From Deltaproteobacteria bacterium (GTDB taxonomy: Bacteria > Myxococcota_A > Polyangia > HGW-17): 33,380 bases of DNA. The translations under genes were made by a program, and so were the position numbers. The notes beneath the pieces are model-generated. The model was given only the letters and a program-made list of their open reading frames with translations. It had not been told where the DNA came from and searched no databases. Location of the stretch: assembly GCA_027858615.1 (NCBI GenBank), contig JAQICJ010000047.1, forward strand, positions 1 through 33,380, written 5' to 3'. Positions within the stretch are counted from its first letter, which is position 1; every line of letters begins with the position of its first letter. This document shows positions 1 through 9,416 of the stretch, piece after piece.

Positions 1-215
1 CAAAAAATATTGTATCGGTGACAGTAACCGGAAAAGATGCTATAAGATCTGATGCTATAGCTACTGCCATTTTTGTGCTCGGCAAAAAAAATGGCATGGA
101 ATTTATAGAAACTATTCCAGGTTATGAATGTCTATTGTTAGATGAAAATCTAAAAGTTTTCAAAAGTTCCGGTTTTGATAAAAGCTGGAAATCCGGGCAC
201 AAACATACTTTTTAG
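1..215 (+). CDS. apbE: FAD:protein FMN transferase (ApbE family), C-terminal fragment truncated by window start
   Basis: Reading frame open to the window edge. Peptide ...VTVTGKDAIRSDAIATAIFVLGKKNGMEFIETIPGYECLLLDENLKVFKSSGF matches the ApbE C-terminal pattern (V-A..AM.ADA.ATA.FVLG...G...IE..PG.E.L.ID). Only the tail is visible. Confidence 0.75.
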   Translation, partial: KNIVSVTVTGKDAIRSDAIATAIFVLGKKNGMEFIETIPGYECLLLDENLKVFKSSGFDKSWKSGHKHTF

Positions 216-230
216 CAGATGGAGATTATT

Positions 231-2405
231 ATGTATTTTACTAAATTTTTATGTAAAACCCCGCTGTTTTTAGTTTTTGCAGCTTTTGTTCTTTCAACCT
301 TTATTCCAGCAAAAGTTGAGGCCAAAAAAGCTCCCTGGAAAAGAAGGGGGCGCAGGGTAAAAGTCAAATTTTACTCAACTCCTTCCGGCGCAACTGTTTA
401 TATTGAAGATAAGAAATGGGGTGCTGCTGCGACCACTACAACCCGCTGGATGAGGCTTCCCCGTAACCAGAGTTACAAAATTATTCTTGAAAAAGACGGG
501 ATGCAGCCTCTGGTTAAAACGATCAAACTGGGAAGAAGCTACAGGAACAGATTCCGGTTTACCATGAAAAAGAAAATTTATCCGGGATACATTGAAATTA
601 AAGATGGAGGCACTAATTCTGCAACCGGAGCTGACATCTTTATTGATGGCAAAAAAATGGGCGAAGTTCCTGCCAAAATTGAATTGAAACCAGGCAAGTA
701 TTCCATAAAAATACAAAAAAAGGGATATATGGATGTTACTGATATCAAAGATGTTTCCCAAAAATCCACTATCTCCATGTTATTGAATATGGTCAAACTG
801 GAAAAACCAAAAGGAACCTTGCTGGTAACCTCCGATGTCAATAATGCTGAAGTCTTCGTTGACAAAAAGAATGTAGGTTTTGTTCCCAAAATGTTGAAAT
901 TAGAACCGGGCAACCATCTGGTAGTGGTTAAATACAAAAATAAGCAAATTCAAAAAGTTGTTACCATTCAATCAGGACAAACTTCTAAAATTAATCTCAA
1001 ACTCAAAGAAGAACAAGAAGATGTACCCCAGGGGATGCTTACTGTAATAGCCAATACAGAAAATGCCAAAGTTTACGTCGATGGTATAATGGTTGGCAAA
1101 GCACCGGTGCACCGCAAAAAATTCATTGAAGGGCAACATCTTATCAAAGTTGAAGCCAATGGATATATCTCAGAAAAAAGAACTGTTGAACTTGTCAAAA
1201 ATAAACAGAAACTTGAATCATTTGAACTCAAGGAAAAACCAAAAATTGTTCCCATCGGTTCTGTAAAAATAACTACCGAGAATGGAGCAAGTATTTTCGT
1301 CGATGGTAATCTCCAAGGACAGAGTGCCTATAAAAATGAAAAGATGAAAGCAGGTACGTATCACCTTGAAATTCAGAAAAAGGGTTTCAAAACAGTTAAA
1401 AAAACCATCAATGTCAAAAAAGACAAACAAATTAACATGCATGTTCCGCTAAAACGGGTTGGGGCCATCAAAGTCATCGGTAATATAAAAGGAGCCAATA
1501 TCATTATTGACAACAGCCCCATCGGCAAAATTCCTCTGCTCAAATATGAATTGCCTGTAGGTACTTACAGGCTTGAAGTTGAAGCCAGTGGTTACCGGGA
1601 ATATACCCGCTCTATCGAAATTAAAGGCAATACTACTGAACCAAAAACCATAAACGTCAATCTTCTGCCCCTGGGACCAACTCCACAGGATATTGAGCGG
1701 ATGAAAACTTCGCTCAGTGCATACGGAGTTAAAACAATTCCGCCAAGATCCTTTACTGCATCAGCCGGGATTGATTGGCCCTATATTCTGGATGGCAAAC
1801 TCATGGTTGGGATCTGGAGAAAAGGAGATCTGGGCATCGACGGTGGGGCAACCTTCCGCACCTATTTCAACATGACTGAATTTATTTTCAATCTGCGTGG
1901 TCAATTATTTCAGGGTGGACCTTTGACTGCTGGCGTTTTTATGGATATTGGCGGCGGAGTAGGTCGTCAGGAAAGAACCAATTTTACCTTCAATCTTGGT
2001 GGGGGTGGTACTCTTTCCTTCAGGGAAAAGGTGAATCTTACAGTTAAAACCTACTTTAATGTCTACCGTGATAGATTCTGTTTGGGTGCTCCTCCAGAAG
2101 CCGATGATCCCAGAACTGAACCGGGATTTTGTGAAAGTGCGGATCCGGCAGAGCAGGTGAAAGGCTGGCAAGATCACTCATTGAGGGATCCTTACTGGGG
2201 AATAAGAATCATGTTTGAAGCCTCTGTCGAGTGGGCACTCAACTCCAAATGGAGCGTATATTCCCGCCTCAGATGGGCTCCCATCGGCCTCAAGCCTTCT
2301 GATACCAACTTGCGTCCCGCCTTTATGGAATTTTACGGAACATCATGGATGCCTGCAACCGATCCGGCATTTTATGGGGGAGTTGGTTTTTTATGGAAGT
2401 TCTAA
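231..2405 (+). CDS. Secreted PEGA-repeat protein (about 6 PEGA repeats) with a C-terminal putative outer-membrane beta-barrel
   Basis: ORF 219-2405. The ATG at 231 is preferred because GGAG at 221-224 lies just upstream and it gives a clean signal peptide (MYFTKFLCKTPLFLVFAAFVLSTFIPAKVEA). Six repeats of the form G-x-hxV-x(n)-A-x-V/I-F/Y-V/I-D-G...G..P....L..G.H.I.V...GY. The C-terminal third is rich in alternating Gly/aromatic strands and ends in ...YGGVGFLWKF, a terminal-Phe OMP-like end. Confidence 0.8.
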   Translation: MYFTKFLCKTPLFLVFAAFVLSTFIPAKVEAKKAPWKRRGRRVKVKFYSTPSGATVYIEDKKWGAAATTTTRWMRLPRNQSYKIILEKDGMQPLVKTIKLGRSYRNRFRFTMKKKIYPGYIEIKDGGTNSATGADIFIDGKKMGEVPAKIELKPGKYSIKIQKKGYMDVTDIKDVSQKSTISMLLNMVKLEKPKGTLLVTSDVNNAEVFVDKKNVGFVPKMLKLEPGNHLVVVKYKNKQIQKVVTIQSGQTSKINLKLKEEQEDVPQGMLTVIANTENAKVYVDGIMVGKAPVHRKKFIEGQHLIKVEANGYISEKRTVELVKNKQKLESFELKEKPKIVPIGSVKITTENGASIFVDGNLQGQSAYKNEKMKAGTYHLEIQKKGFKTVKKTINVKKDKQINMHVPLKRVGAIKVIGNIKGANIIIDNSPIGKIPLLKYELPVGTYRLEVEASGYREYTRSIEIKGNTTEPKTINVNLLPLGPTPQDIERMKTSLSAYGVKTIPPRSFTASAGIDWPYILDGKLMVGIWRKGDLGIDGGATFRTYFNMTEFIFNLRGQLFQGGPLTAGVFMDIGGGVGRQERTNFTFNLGGGGTLSFREKVNLTVKTYFNVYRDRFCLGAPPEADDPRTEPGFCESADPAEQVKGWQDHSLRDPYWGIRIMFEASVEWALNSKWSVYSRLRWAPIGLKPSDTNLRPAFMEFYGTSWMPATDPAFYGGVGFLWKF

Positions 2406-3124
2406 ACAAAAAGACTTTTTTTCTCATCCTTGTTTTTATTTTACCGGCAGGCTTTTCGTGTAAAAAGAAAGAACAGATTTCTGATTCTGAAATGTGCAGC
2501 AAACTTTGTAAAAGAATAGCTGAATGCAGTAAAGAAGCTGAGAAATTACAGAAGAAACCAGGCAATAAATCCAGAAACCACAAAAAAACTTCCAAAATGA
2601 TCAATTTTTTCAAAAATGAAGAACAGTGCAACAAATCCTGTGCTTTACAGATCAAAGAAAAAACACGAAAAAACAAAAAAAACTTTTTTGCTTTCTTTTT
2701 GAACAATCAGATGGAATGTTTCCAATATCCTTCATGCAAAGACTTCAATTCCTGTCGGCTCAAAAAACACGAAGAAAGCATTTTCAATTATCCCATGGAT
2801 GAATTAAATGCTTCAAGATGTGAAAAGGTTTGCAGCCGCATCAACAAATGTGCCGAAGTTCTTGTGCCCAGAGTATATGGCAACAAATACAAAGAGATGT
2901 CTCTTCAGAAGCAGGCGGAGGCAGTAAAAAGGCGTGCCAACAAGAGAATATGCCTTAAATCCTGCAGATACAATTTTATAAAACATAATTTTGCCGAAAA
3001 AAAGAAGAAAACCATCTATCTGGCTCCTTCAGAAAAATTCATGGATACATTCGCCAAATATCTTAACTGCATAGGGTTTGAAGATTGCGGAGCATTTGTG
3101 GATTGTGCAGTCAAACAAGACTGA
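2393..3124 (+). CDS. Cys-rich putative lipoprotein with two 8-cysteine modules
   Basis: ORF 2345-3124. The in-frame ATG at 2393 gives MEVLNKKTFFLILVFILPAGFSC, a lipoprotein-like signal with a non-canonical lipobox. It overlaps the end of the PEGA gene by 13 nt. 17 Cys = 1 lipobox + 2x8 in the same spacing. Confidence 0.65.
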   Translation: MEVLNKKTFFLILVFILPAGFSCKKKEQISDSEMCSKLCKRIAECSKEAEKLQKKPGNKSRNHKKTSKMINFFKNEEQCNKSCALQIKEKTRKNKKNFFAFFLNNQMECFQYPSCKDFNSCRLKKHEESIFNYPMDELNASRCEKVCSRINKCAEVLVPRVYGNKYKEMSLQKQAEAVKRRANKRICLKSCRYNFIKHNFAEKKKKTIYLAPSEKFMDTFAKYLNCIGFEDCGAFVDCAVKQD

Positions 3125-3313
3125 ACCAAAATCTATTGAAACTATATTTTGTTGACAAGGGGGGGCTCAATTAACTAATCTGTCTGCAGATTAAATTAAC
3201 CGATTCCCATTTCAAAGTGGGGGTTATTGTCCGAGGCTGAAGTTTGATTGAAATGTACCCGGCAACTATGCAGACATTTTTATTATATCAACTAAACTAT
3301 TTTCAGGATTTTT

Positions 3314-6300
3314 ATGGATATTCAAGCTCAATTCGTTCATTTGCATCTCCATTCACAATACAGTCTTCTTGATGGGGCTATTCATCTCGATAAACTCTTC
3401 GACGCTTTGAAGGATCGCAGGATGGATGCTGTAGCTCAGACTGACCATGGATTCATGTATGGTTCTCTGGATTTTTATCTTAAAGCCAAAAAAGCGGAAG
3501 TCCATCCAATTATTGGCTGCGAGGCCTATATAACTTCAAGTAAGATGTCAGAAAAGAAGAAAAGGGATGCCAATTATCATCTGGTTTTGCTGGCCAGAAC
3601 TCAGGAGGGGTATAATAACCTGCAGTATATGATGAGTATGGCCGCTCTCAAGGGATTTTATTATAATCCAAGAATCGATCACGAATTGCTCCAGGAAAAT
3701 TCAAAAGGATTGATTGGCCTCAGTGCTTGTCTTGGTGGTGAAATTCCCCGTACTTTCTTTGCCCAAGGGTATGAAGCAGCAAAAAAACTGGCTGAAAGAT
3801 ATGCCAGACATTTTGAAGATGGCTGGTTCTTTCTTGAACTGCAAGATAACAAAATAGCGGAACAGGACATAATAAACGAAAATTTAATCAAGATCAGCAA
3901 GGAAACGGGAATACCACTTGTTGCAACCAATGACTGCCATTATCTCAATCGAGAAGATGCCTTTGCCCAGGAAATTCTTATGGCAATATCCCAGGGAAAA
4001 AAGATAACAGATGAAAACAGGATGAAGCATAGCATTGATGAATTGTATCTTAAATCTCCCGAAGAGATGATTTCTGCTTTCAGCAGTGTCCCTGAAGCAA
4101 TTACAAACACAGTTAAAATTGCCAAGGCTTGCCAGGTTGAAATACCCAATAATCAAACCAGAGAAAAACCGGTATATTTTTTACCAGTCTTTGATACTCC
4201 AGATAATGAATCCTCCGAGAACTACATGAGAAGAGTTTCCAGGGAAGGTCTCAAGCAACGTCTTGAGGAAATTGCAATTCGAGACGGTAAAGTTGAAAAT
4301 GAGACTGAATATTTCAGCCGCCTTGATTATGAACTTGAAATTATCATTGATATGGGATTTGAAGGCTATTTTCTGATTGTTTCCGACTTTATCAAATGGT
4401 CCAAAGCACAGGGGATTCCTGTTGGACCAGGAAGAGGGTCCGGTGCAGGTTCCATTGTGGCATACTCCTTGAAAATTACCGAATTGGATCCCATAAAATA
4501 TGGCCTTCTTTTTGAGCGTTTTTTGAATCCTGAAAGAATAAGCATGCCCGATTTTGATATAGATTTCTGCAAAAATCGTCGAGACGAGGTATTGCGTTAC
4601 ATCAAGGAGAAGTATGGCGAAAACAATGTAGCTCAAATATCTACTTTCTCCACTCTGAAATCAAGGGTTGCAGTGAGAGATGTGGGAAGGGTAATGGATA
4701 TTCCCCTGAAAACAGTGGATAAACTTGCTAAAGCAATTCCCATGGGGAGTACTATCAATGAAGCACTCAATGAAGAACCCAAATTTAAAAAGTTGGCAGG
4801 GGAAACAAGCGAATTAGAAAGCCTGGTGGAAAATGCCCAGAAGTTGGAAGGAATGTTTCGCCACCCGGGAGTACATGCAGCCGGAGTTGTTATCAGTGAC
4901 AAACCCATTTGGGAAACAGTACCTGCAGCCAGAGGCAAGGTCGATGTCAAAGGTGCAAGTGGGATGGATATCCCGATTGTAACCCAATACGACAAGGATA
5001 TGACTGAATTGGCCAGTCTGGTCAAATTTGATTTCCTGGGGCTTGATAATCTCACCAAAATCGCCGAAGCTGTTAAAAGAATCAACGTCCACAAAGAAAG
5101 AAACAAGGAAAAATTACTTGATATTAATTTGATTCCACTGGATGATCCCGGTGTTTTTGAAATGCTTTCACAGGGTAAAAGCGGTGGTGTTTTCCAAATG
5201 GAAAGTGAGGGCTTTTCACAACTCTTGAAGGGGTTGAAACCTGATAAATTTGAAGATCTTATTGCTGCAGTAGCTCTTTACAGACCAGGACCACTGAGTA
5301 ATAATTATGACAAACAATTCATCGATTCAAAACATGGTAGGATAAAAGTTGAATATCCCCATCCCTGGCTGGAAAATATTCTTAAAGAGACTTACGGTGT
5401 TATTATTTATCAGGAACAGGTAATGCTAACAGCTAGGAAATTGGCTGATTTCAGTTTAGGGCAGGCTGATATTTTGCGCAAGGCAATGGGTAAGAAAAAA
5501 ATAAAACTCATGGCCGAGCTCAAAGATAAGTTTGTAGAGGGTTGTGTAAAAAACAAAATAGACAGGGAGCAGGCTGAAAACATCTTTAAAACCCTTGAAG
5601 AATTCGCCAAATACGGATTTAACAAATCTCACAGTGCCGCCTATGCCTTGATCAGTTATCAAACCGCCTGGCTCAGATATCATTATCCTGAAGAGTTTAT
5701 GGCAGGGATTCTTACTTGTGAATGCAACAATCCCGACAAAGTAATGAAATACTTGCGGATATCAAGCAAGATGGGCATAAATGTGCTTCCTCCCGATATT
5801 AATGAGTCGGAACAGGATTTTACCATCATCAGGGATAAAGATAACAACAAGGTGATCAGATTTGGTCTGGGAGCCATAAAAGGAGTAGGAGAGAGTGCTG
5901 TTCAGGCGTTAATAGAAGCCAAAAAAGATAATAAATTTGAATCAATCTTTGATATCTGCCGCACTGTAGATTTGCGCAGAGTAAATAAAGGAGTGCTGGA
6001 AGCACTCGTCAAAAGCGGAGCCCTGGATAATCTTTATCCCGAGGCCCCGGAGAAAGCAAGAGCTGTTCTCTTGGAAACAGTAGAAATTGCACTCAGAATT
6101 GGCAACAGTTATCAGAAAGAACAAAATTCAAACCAGACCAGTCTTTTTGATCTTTTTGACGACGATGTAGCTGAAACCAAAGACCCCGAGTATCCTGATA
6201 CTGAACCTTGGTTGAATCTTGATATGCTGGAAAAGGAAAGGGAAGTTCTTGGGATTTATCTATCTGGTCATCCTCTGCACCGATTTCTTAATTCAGATGA

Positions 6301-6940
6301 TGAAAATTTAAAGAAGAATTGGAGCCATACAGTTGGCGAATTGCAGGAAATAGTTCCCAGAAATCTCGAAGATAATGAGCGTTCTTATCATAATGACATA
6401 ATTATCCCCGGAATTATTTCCCAATATACTGAACGTAGAGCAAAACAGAGTAAATCTCTTTATGCCAGAGGTGAAATCGACGGAATGGATGGGTTGATCG
6501 GATACTTTATATCTTCAAGATATATCGAAGATTTAAGGAAAACAGTTACATCAAGGGAACCTTTGCTTATTTATGGTGCTTTGGAAATAAGCAAAAGAAA
6601 CGGTTCTCTACAAAGAAGCATGAAGATCAATAAAGTTGAAACTTTCAGTGAACTGGTAAAAAAAGGTGTAAAATATTTAAGGATTAAAATTGATGTAATT
6701 AATCCACCACAATTTATCCAAATAAATGATGAAGATGAATGGATTGCTAATTTTGCCAGTTTTGCAGGTAAATATCCCGGGAAGATCAATATTGTCTTCA
6801 AACTCACTAAAAACAAAAACTGGAGCTCATTGATCAGGATTAATAAGCAAATTGAATTTTCTGCCAGAGTGAGAAATTATATGGAACAAAAATTCGGCAA
6901 AGAAAATATTTCCTGGTTAAAAAGAAAACCATCCTTATAA
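3314..6940 (+). CDS. dnaE: DNA polymerase III subunit alpha
   Basis: 1208 aa. PHP domain FVHLHLHSQYSLLDGAI...TDHGFMYG; polymerase motifs GPGRGSGAGSIVAYSL, PDFDIDFCKNRRDEV, YRPGPL, YQEQVM, FNKSHSAAYALISYQTAWLRYHYPEEFMA. Typical DnaE1 layout. Confidence 0.97.
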   Translation: MDIQAQFVHLHLHSQYSLLDGAIHLDKLFDALKDRRMDAVAQTDHGFMYGSLDFYLKAKKAEVHPIIGCEAYITSSKMSEKKKRDANYHLVLLARTQEGYNNLQYMMSMAALKGFYYNPRIDHELLQENSKGLIGLSACLGGEIPRTFFAQGYEAAKKLAERYARHFEDGWFFLELQDNKIAEQDIINENLIKISKETGIPLVATNDCHYLNREDAFAQEILMAISQGKKITDENRMKHSIDELYLKSPEEMISAFSSVPEAITNTVKIAKACQVEIPNNQTREKPVYFLPVFDTPDNESSENYMRRVSREGLKQRLEEIAIRDGKVENETEYFSRLDYELEIIIDMGFEGYFLIVSDFIKWSKAQGIPVGPGRGSGAGSIVAYSLKITELDPIKYGLLFERFLNPERISMPDFDIDFCKNRRDEVLRYIKEKYGENNVAQISTFSTLKSRVAVRDVGRVMDIPLKTVDKLAKAIPMGSTINEALNEEPKFKKLAGETSELESLVENAQKLEGMFRHPGVHAAGVVISDKPIWETVPAARGKVDVKGASGMDIPIVTQYDKDMTELASLVKFDFLGLDNLTKIAEAVKRINVHKERNKEKLLDINLIPLDDPGVFEMLSQGKSGGVFQMESEGFSQLLKGLKPDKFEDLIAAVALYRPGPLSNNYDKQFIDSKHGRIKVEYPHPWLENILKETYGVIIYQEQVMLTARKLADFSLGQADILRKAMGKKKIKLMAELKDKFVEGCVKNKIDREQAENIFKTLEEFAKYGFNKSHSAAYALISYQTAWLRYHYPEEFMAGILTCECNNPDKVMKYLRISSKMGINVLPPDINESEQDFTIIRDKDNNKVIRFGLGAIKGVGESAVQALIEAKKDNKFESIFDICRTVDLRRVNKGVLEALVKSGALDNLYPEAPEKARAVLLETVEIALRIGNSYQKEQNSNQTSLFDLFDDDVAETKDPEYPDTEPWLNLDMLEKEREVLGIYLSGHPLHRFLNSDDENLKKNWSHTVGELQEIVPRNLEDNERSYHNDIIIPGIISQYTERRAKQSKSLYARGEIDGMDGLIGYFISSRYIEDLRKTVTSREPLLIYGALEISKRNGSLQRSMKINKVETFSELVKKGVKYLRIKIDVINPPQFIQINDEDEWIANFASFAGKYPGKINIVFKLTKNKNWSSLIRINKQIEFSARVRNYMEQKFGKENISWLKRKPSL

Positions 6941-7079
6941 AATATTGCTTAAAAAGATAACAAGACACGTGAAGCATTTACTTCCGATAATGTATATTAT
7001 GTCAACTACGTATTTTTTCATTTTTATTCATTTTCCCAATTCTTACACCTGCTTGCAGTTTCCTCTCTGAAAGCCCCTT

Positions 7080-7949
7080 ATGAAACCTCGTGTCATCTAT
7101 TTTATCATCACCAAACAATGCCTGTTAAAATGCAAACATTGCCATTTTAATTCTTCTCCTGACCTTGAAGATTTTTTCCCTCTGGTGCTTATCAAAAAAT
7201 ATCTACGAAAATTAAAAAGAGTAAAATCCATTGAAAAGATTATTTTTACCGGAGGCGAACCTTTTCTGATTTTTCCCAAACTGAGAAATGCTGTTCATGA
7301 TGCTCACATGTTGGGTTTTGATGTTGCTGTATGGACCAGTGGATATTTTATCGGAACAAAAATGGATTTTTCCCAAGCAGTTAGATATCTTGTTGATATT
7401 GGTCTTAATGAAATTATAATTTCCGTTGATTCGTTACATAACAATACCCGACTTGAGCCCTTGATTGATGATTTGGAAGTTGAATCTGAACATCTGGGAG
7501 TCAAACTGACCATCTCCAGAAAACATGAAAGTGAAGCGTCCCGTCCCCCTGATTTTGCCTATGGAGGAACTCATGATCCTTCCGGGGTAATTTTATACAG
7601 AGGAAGAGCCGCCACAGAACTTAATGAGAAACAACAATTGTGGGCCCCGGAAAATTTTGATATCTGTCCCCACCAGGATTTGGTAAATCCTGACTATCTC
7701 TGGTTGGACTCAAAGGGAAATCTATTGATCTGTCCTCAAATTCCTCTGGTCAATCTCAGGCAGGTAAAAATTAGCAGTTTTTTTGCAAACTTCGATCCGG
7801 CAAAACATAAAATCCTTGCCCCAATTGTTGAAGGCGGCCCCTTTGAACTTGCGAAAAATAATAATTTTAAATTAAAAGATGGCTATGTGGACCATTGCCA
7901 TCTCTGCAGTGAAATTACAGAAAAAATTATTAAGAAAATCAGAAAATAA
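7080..7949 (+). CDS. Radical SAM protein with C-terminal Cys-rich (SPASM/Twitch-like) extension
   Basis: CLLKCKHC = CxxxCxxC near the N-terminus; FTGGEPFL (GGE motif); C-terminal CPHQD...LLICPQIP...HCHLC cysteines. No recognisable partner gene. Confidence 0.8.
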   Translation: MKPRVIYFIITKQCLLKCKHCHFNSSPDLEDFFPLVLIKKYLRKLKRVKSIEKIIFTGGEPFLIFPKLRNAVHDAHMLGFDVAVWTSGYFIGTKMDFSQAVRYLVDIGLNEIIISVDSLHNNTRLEPLIDDLEVESEHLGVKLTISRKHESEASRPPDFAYGGTHDPSGVILYRGRAATELNEKQQLWAPENFDICPHQDLVNPDYLWLDSKGNLLICPQIPLVNLRQVKISSFFANFDPAKHKILAPIVEGGPFELAKNNNFKLKDGYVDHCHLCSEITEKIIKKIRK

Positions 7950-7960
7950 TAGCTACTCAA

Positions 7961-9172
7961 CTATTTTGATTTGAGGTTTCTCAATTTAACTTTAATTTCT
8001 AATCCTTTGACAGTAATAACAGCTTCTTGTCCGTTTATCCCAACTATTTTTCCTCCCTGCCCGTTAAACAATCCGGCTGTAATGATAATATCATCTCCAA
8101 CCTTGAGGTTTTCCGCAGATTTACGTTGAGATGGTCTGGAACTCTTGTTTAAATTTTTGGGTTTTCCAGAATTTACATGCTTAAAGCTTTTTCTTCCTGA
8201 ATATTTATCAGAACCTACAAATTTCTTTTTGAATTTTTTCTTTCTGGAAAACTGCGAAACTTGGTTTTTTAACTTTTCAAAGGTTTTTTGTTGCTCAACT
8301 TCTATTTTTTCTTTTTTCTGAGCTTCCCTGTTTTTTATCTCTGCCAATTTTTCTTCCGATTTTTCATGTTCATGTTTGATTGCATCTTGTTGAACCAGAA
8401 TTAGACCGGTTACATCGAGTTGATCATCTTCGGAATTCCAGGAAACAAATTTATAGAAGGGAATGAGGTATTTGTAGATTTCTTTGAGCTTGTCAAAGAT
8501 AAGCTCTTTTTGAGTAAAATCTTCTGTTTTATTGATTATTTTGACAATTCCCAGACAGGAACGATGTTCTTCTTTACCTGCTTTATCAAGTTGTTCAAGG
8601 GCTGTCTGCAATTGTTCGATTATATTTTCAGGGATTATTTCGACATTTTCCAAAGGAGTTTTTAACTGGAAACCAAGTTTGTTTTCTCCAATTATCCTTT
8701 TAATATCATCAGGTTTTTCTTCTAATGTTTTGCGAAGAAGCTGTTTGTCCCCCACTGCCAGAAAGGGTAATCTGTAACCTGCTTCCAATCCATGTTCATC
8801 AATAATCAACCCGAGGGAAGGATGGGCATAAAGTGGAGAAGGTGAATCCAGAATGATAGACATGGGAATTTCTCTGCTGAACGCTTTATCAAGCAATTTG
8901 CGCTCTGCAGGTTTGCGCATGTGAAACATTTCTAGGCGATCCACCCGGCGATTATTCCACAGTGCAGGATGTTCTATCCCTGTTTCCATGGAAAATTCTT
9001 CTGAATCAATTTCTTCCATCTCTTCTAGAATTTTGCCGCATTCCACAAGATTAGCTTTAACTTCCATTCGCGGAATATTGTATACTTTGTCTGACCAACA
9101 AGTTTCCTGGAAAAGATCAAAATCATCTATATCAAAAAGTGATTTGATTTCATTGTTTTTATTTTCATCCAT
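7961..9172 (-). CDS. Uncharacterised protein with C-terminal KOW-like motif
   Basis: 403 aa. Acidic N-terminus, central folded region, charged coiled-coil, Lys/Arg/Ser-rich linker, then LKVGDDIIITAGLFNGQGGKIVGINGQEAVITVKGLEIKVKLRNL (KOW pattern G-D.V.I..G.F.G..G.V). Other domains not recognised. Confidence 0.6.
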   Translation of the reverse strand: MDENKNNEIKSLFDIDDFDLFQETCWSDKVYNIPRMEVKANLVECGKILEEMEEIDSEEFSMETGIEHPALWNNRRVDRLEMFHMRKPAERKLLDKAFSREIPMSIILDSPSPLYAHPSLGLIIDEHGLEAGYRLPFLAVGDKQLLRKTLEEKPDDIKRIIGENKLGFQLKTPLENVEIIPENIIEQLQTALEQLDKAGKEEHRSCLGIVKIINKTEDFTQKELIFDKLKEIYKYLIPFYKFVSWNSEDDQLDVTGLILVQQDAIKHEHEKSEEKLAEIKNREAQKKEKIEVEQQKTFEKLKNQVSQFSRKKKFKKKFVGSDKYSGRKSFKHVNSGKPKNLNKSSRPSQRKSAENLKVGDDIIITAGLFNGQGGKIVGINGQEAVITVKGLEIKVKLRNLKSK

Positions 9173-9416
9173 TTATAATCTCACCAAAAAACAACTTGTT
9201 TTTTAATTCGGTAAACTGAACGCTGCTTTATAAAAAAGAAATCAATTAATGTAAACCCGTAACTTGTATTTCCCGTTTAATAATTGTTGGAAAACGTTTT
9301 AATACAAAGAAAGCTATAAATTTGTTCATTATTCGTGAAGCAAAAAACAATTTTTTCGCCATCTGAAATTAAAGTAAAGTTGTGACATTGAAATTGTCTG
9401 TGAGCGAAGAACAAAA

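Noticed and set aside
2215-2463. 82-aa plus ORF overlapping the PEGA gene and lipoprotein gene ends
   Set aside because: Out of frame with two better-supported genes and without domain or RBS evidence.
4181-5106. Minus-strand ORFs of 151 and 157 aa within dnaE
   Set aside because: Antisense shadow ORFs inside a strongly conserved gene. Translations have no recognisable domain.
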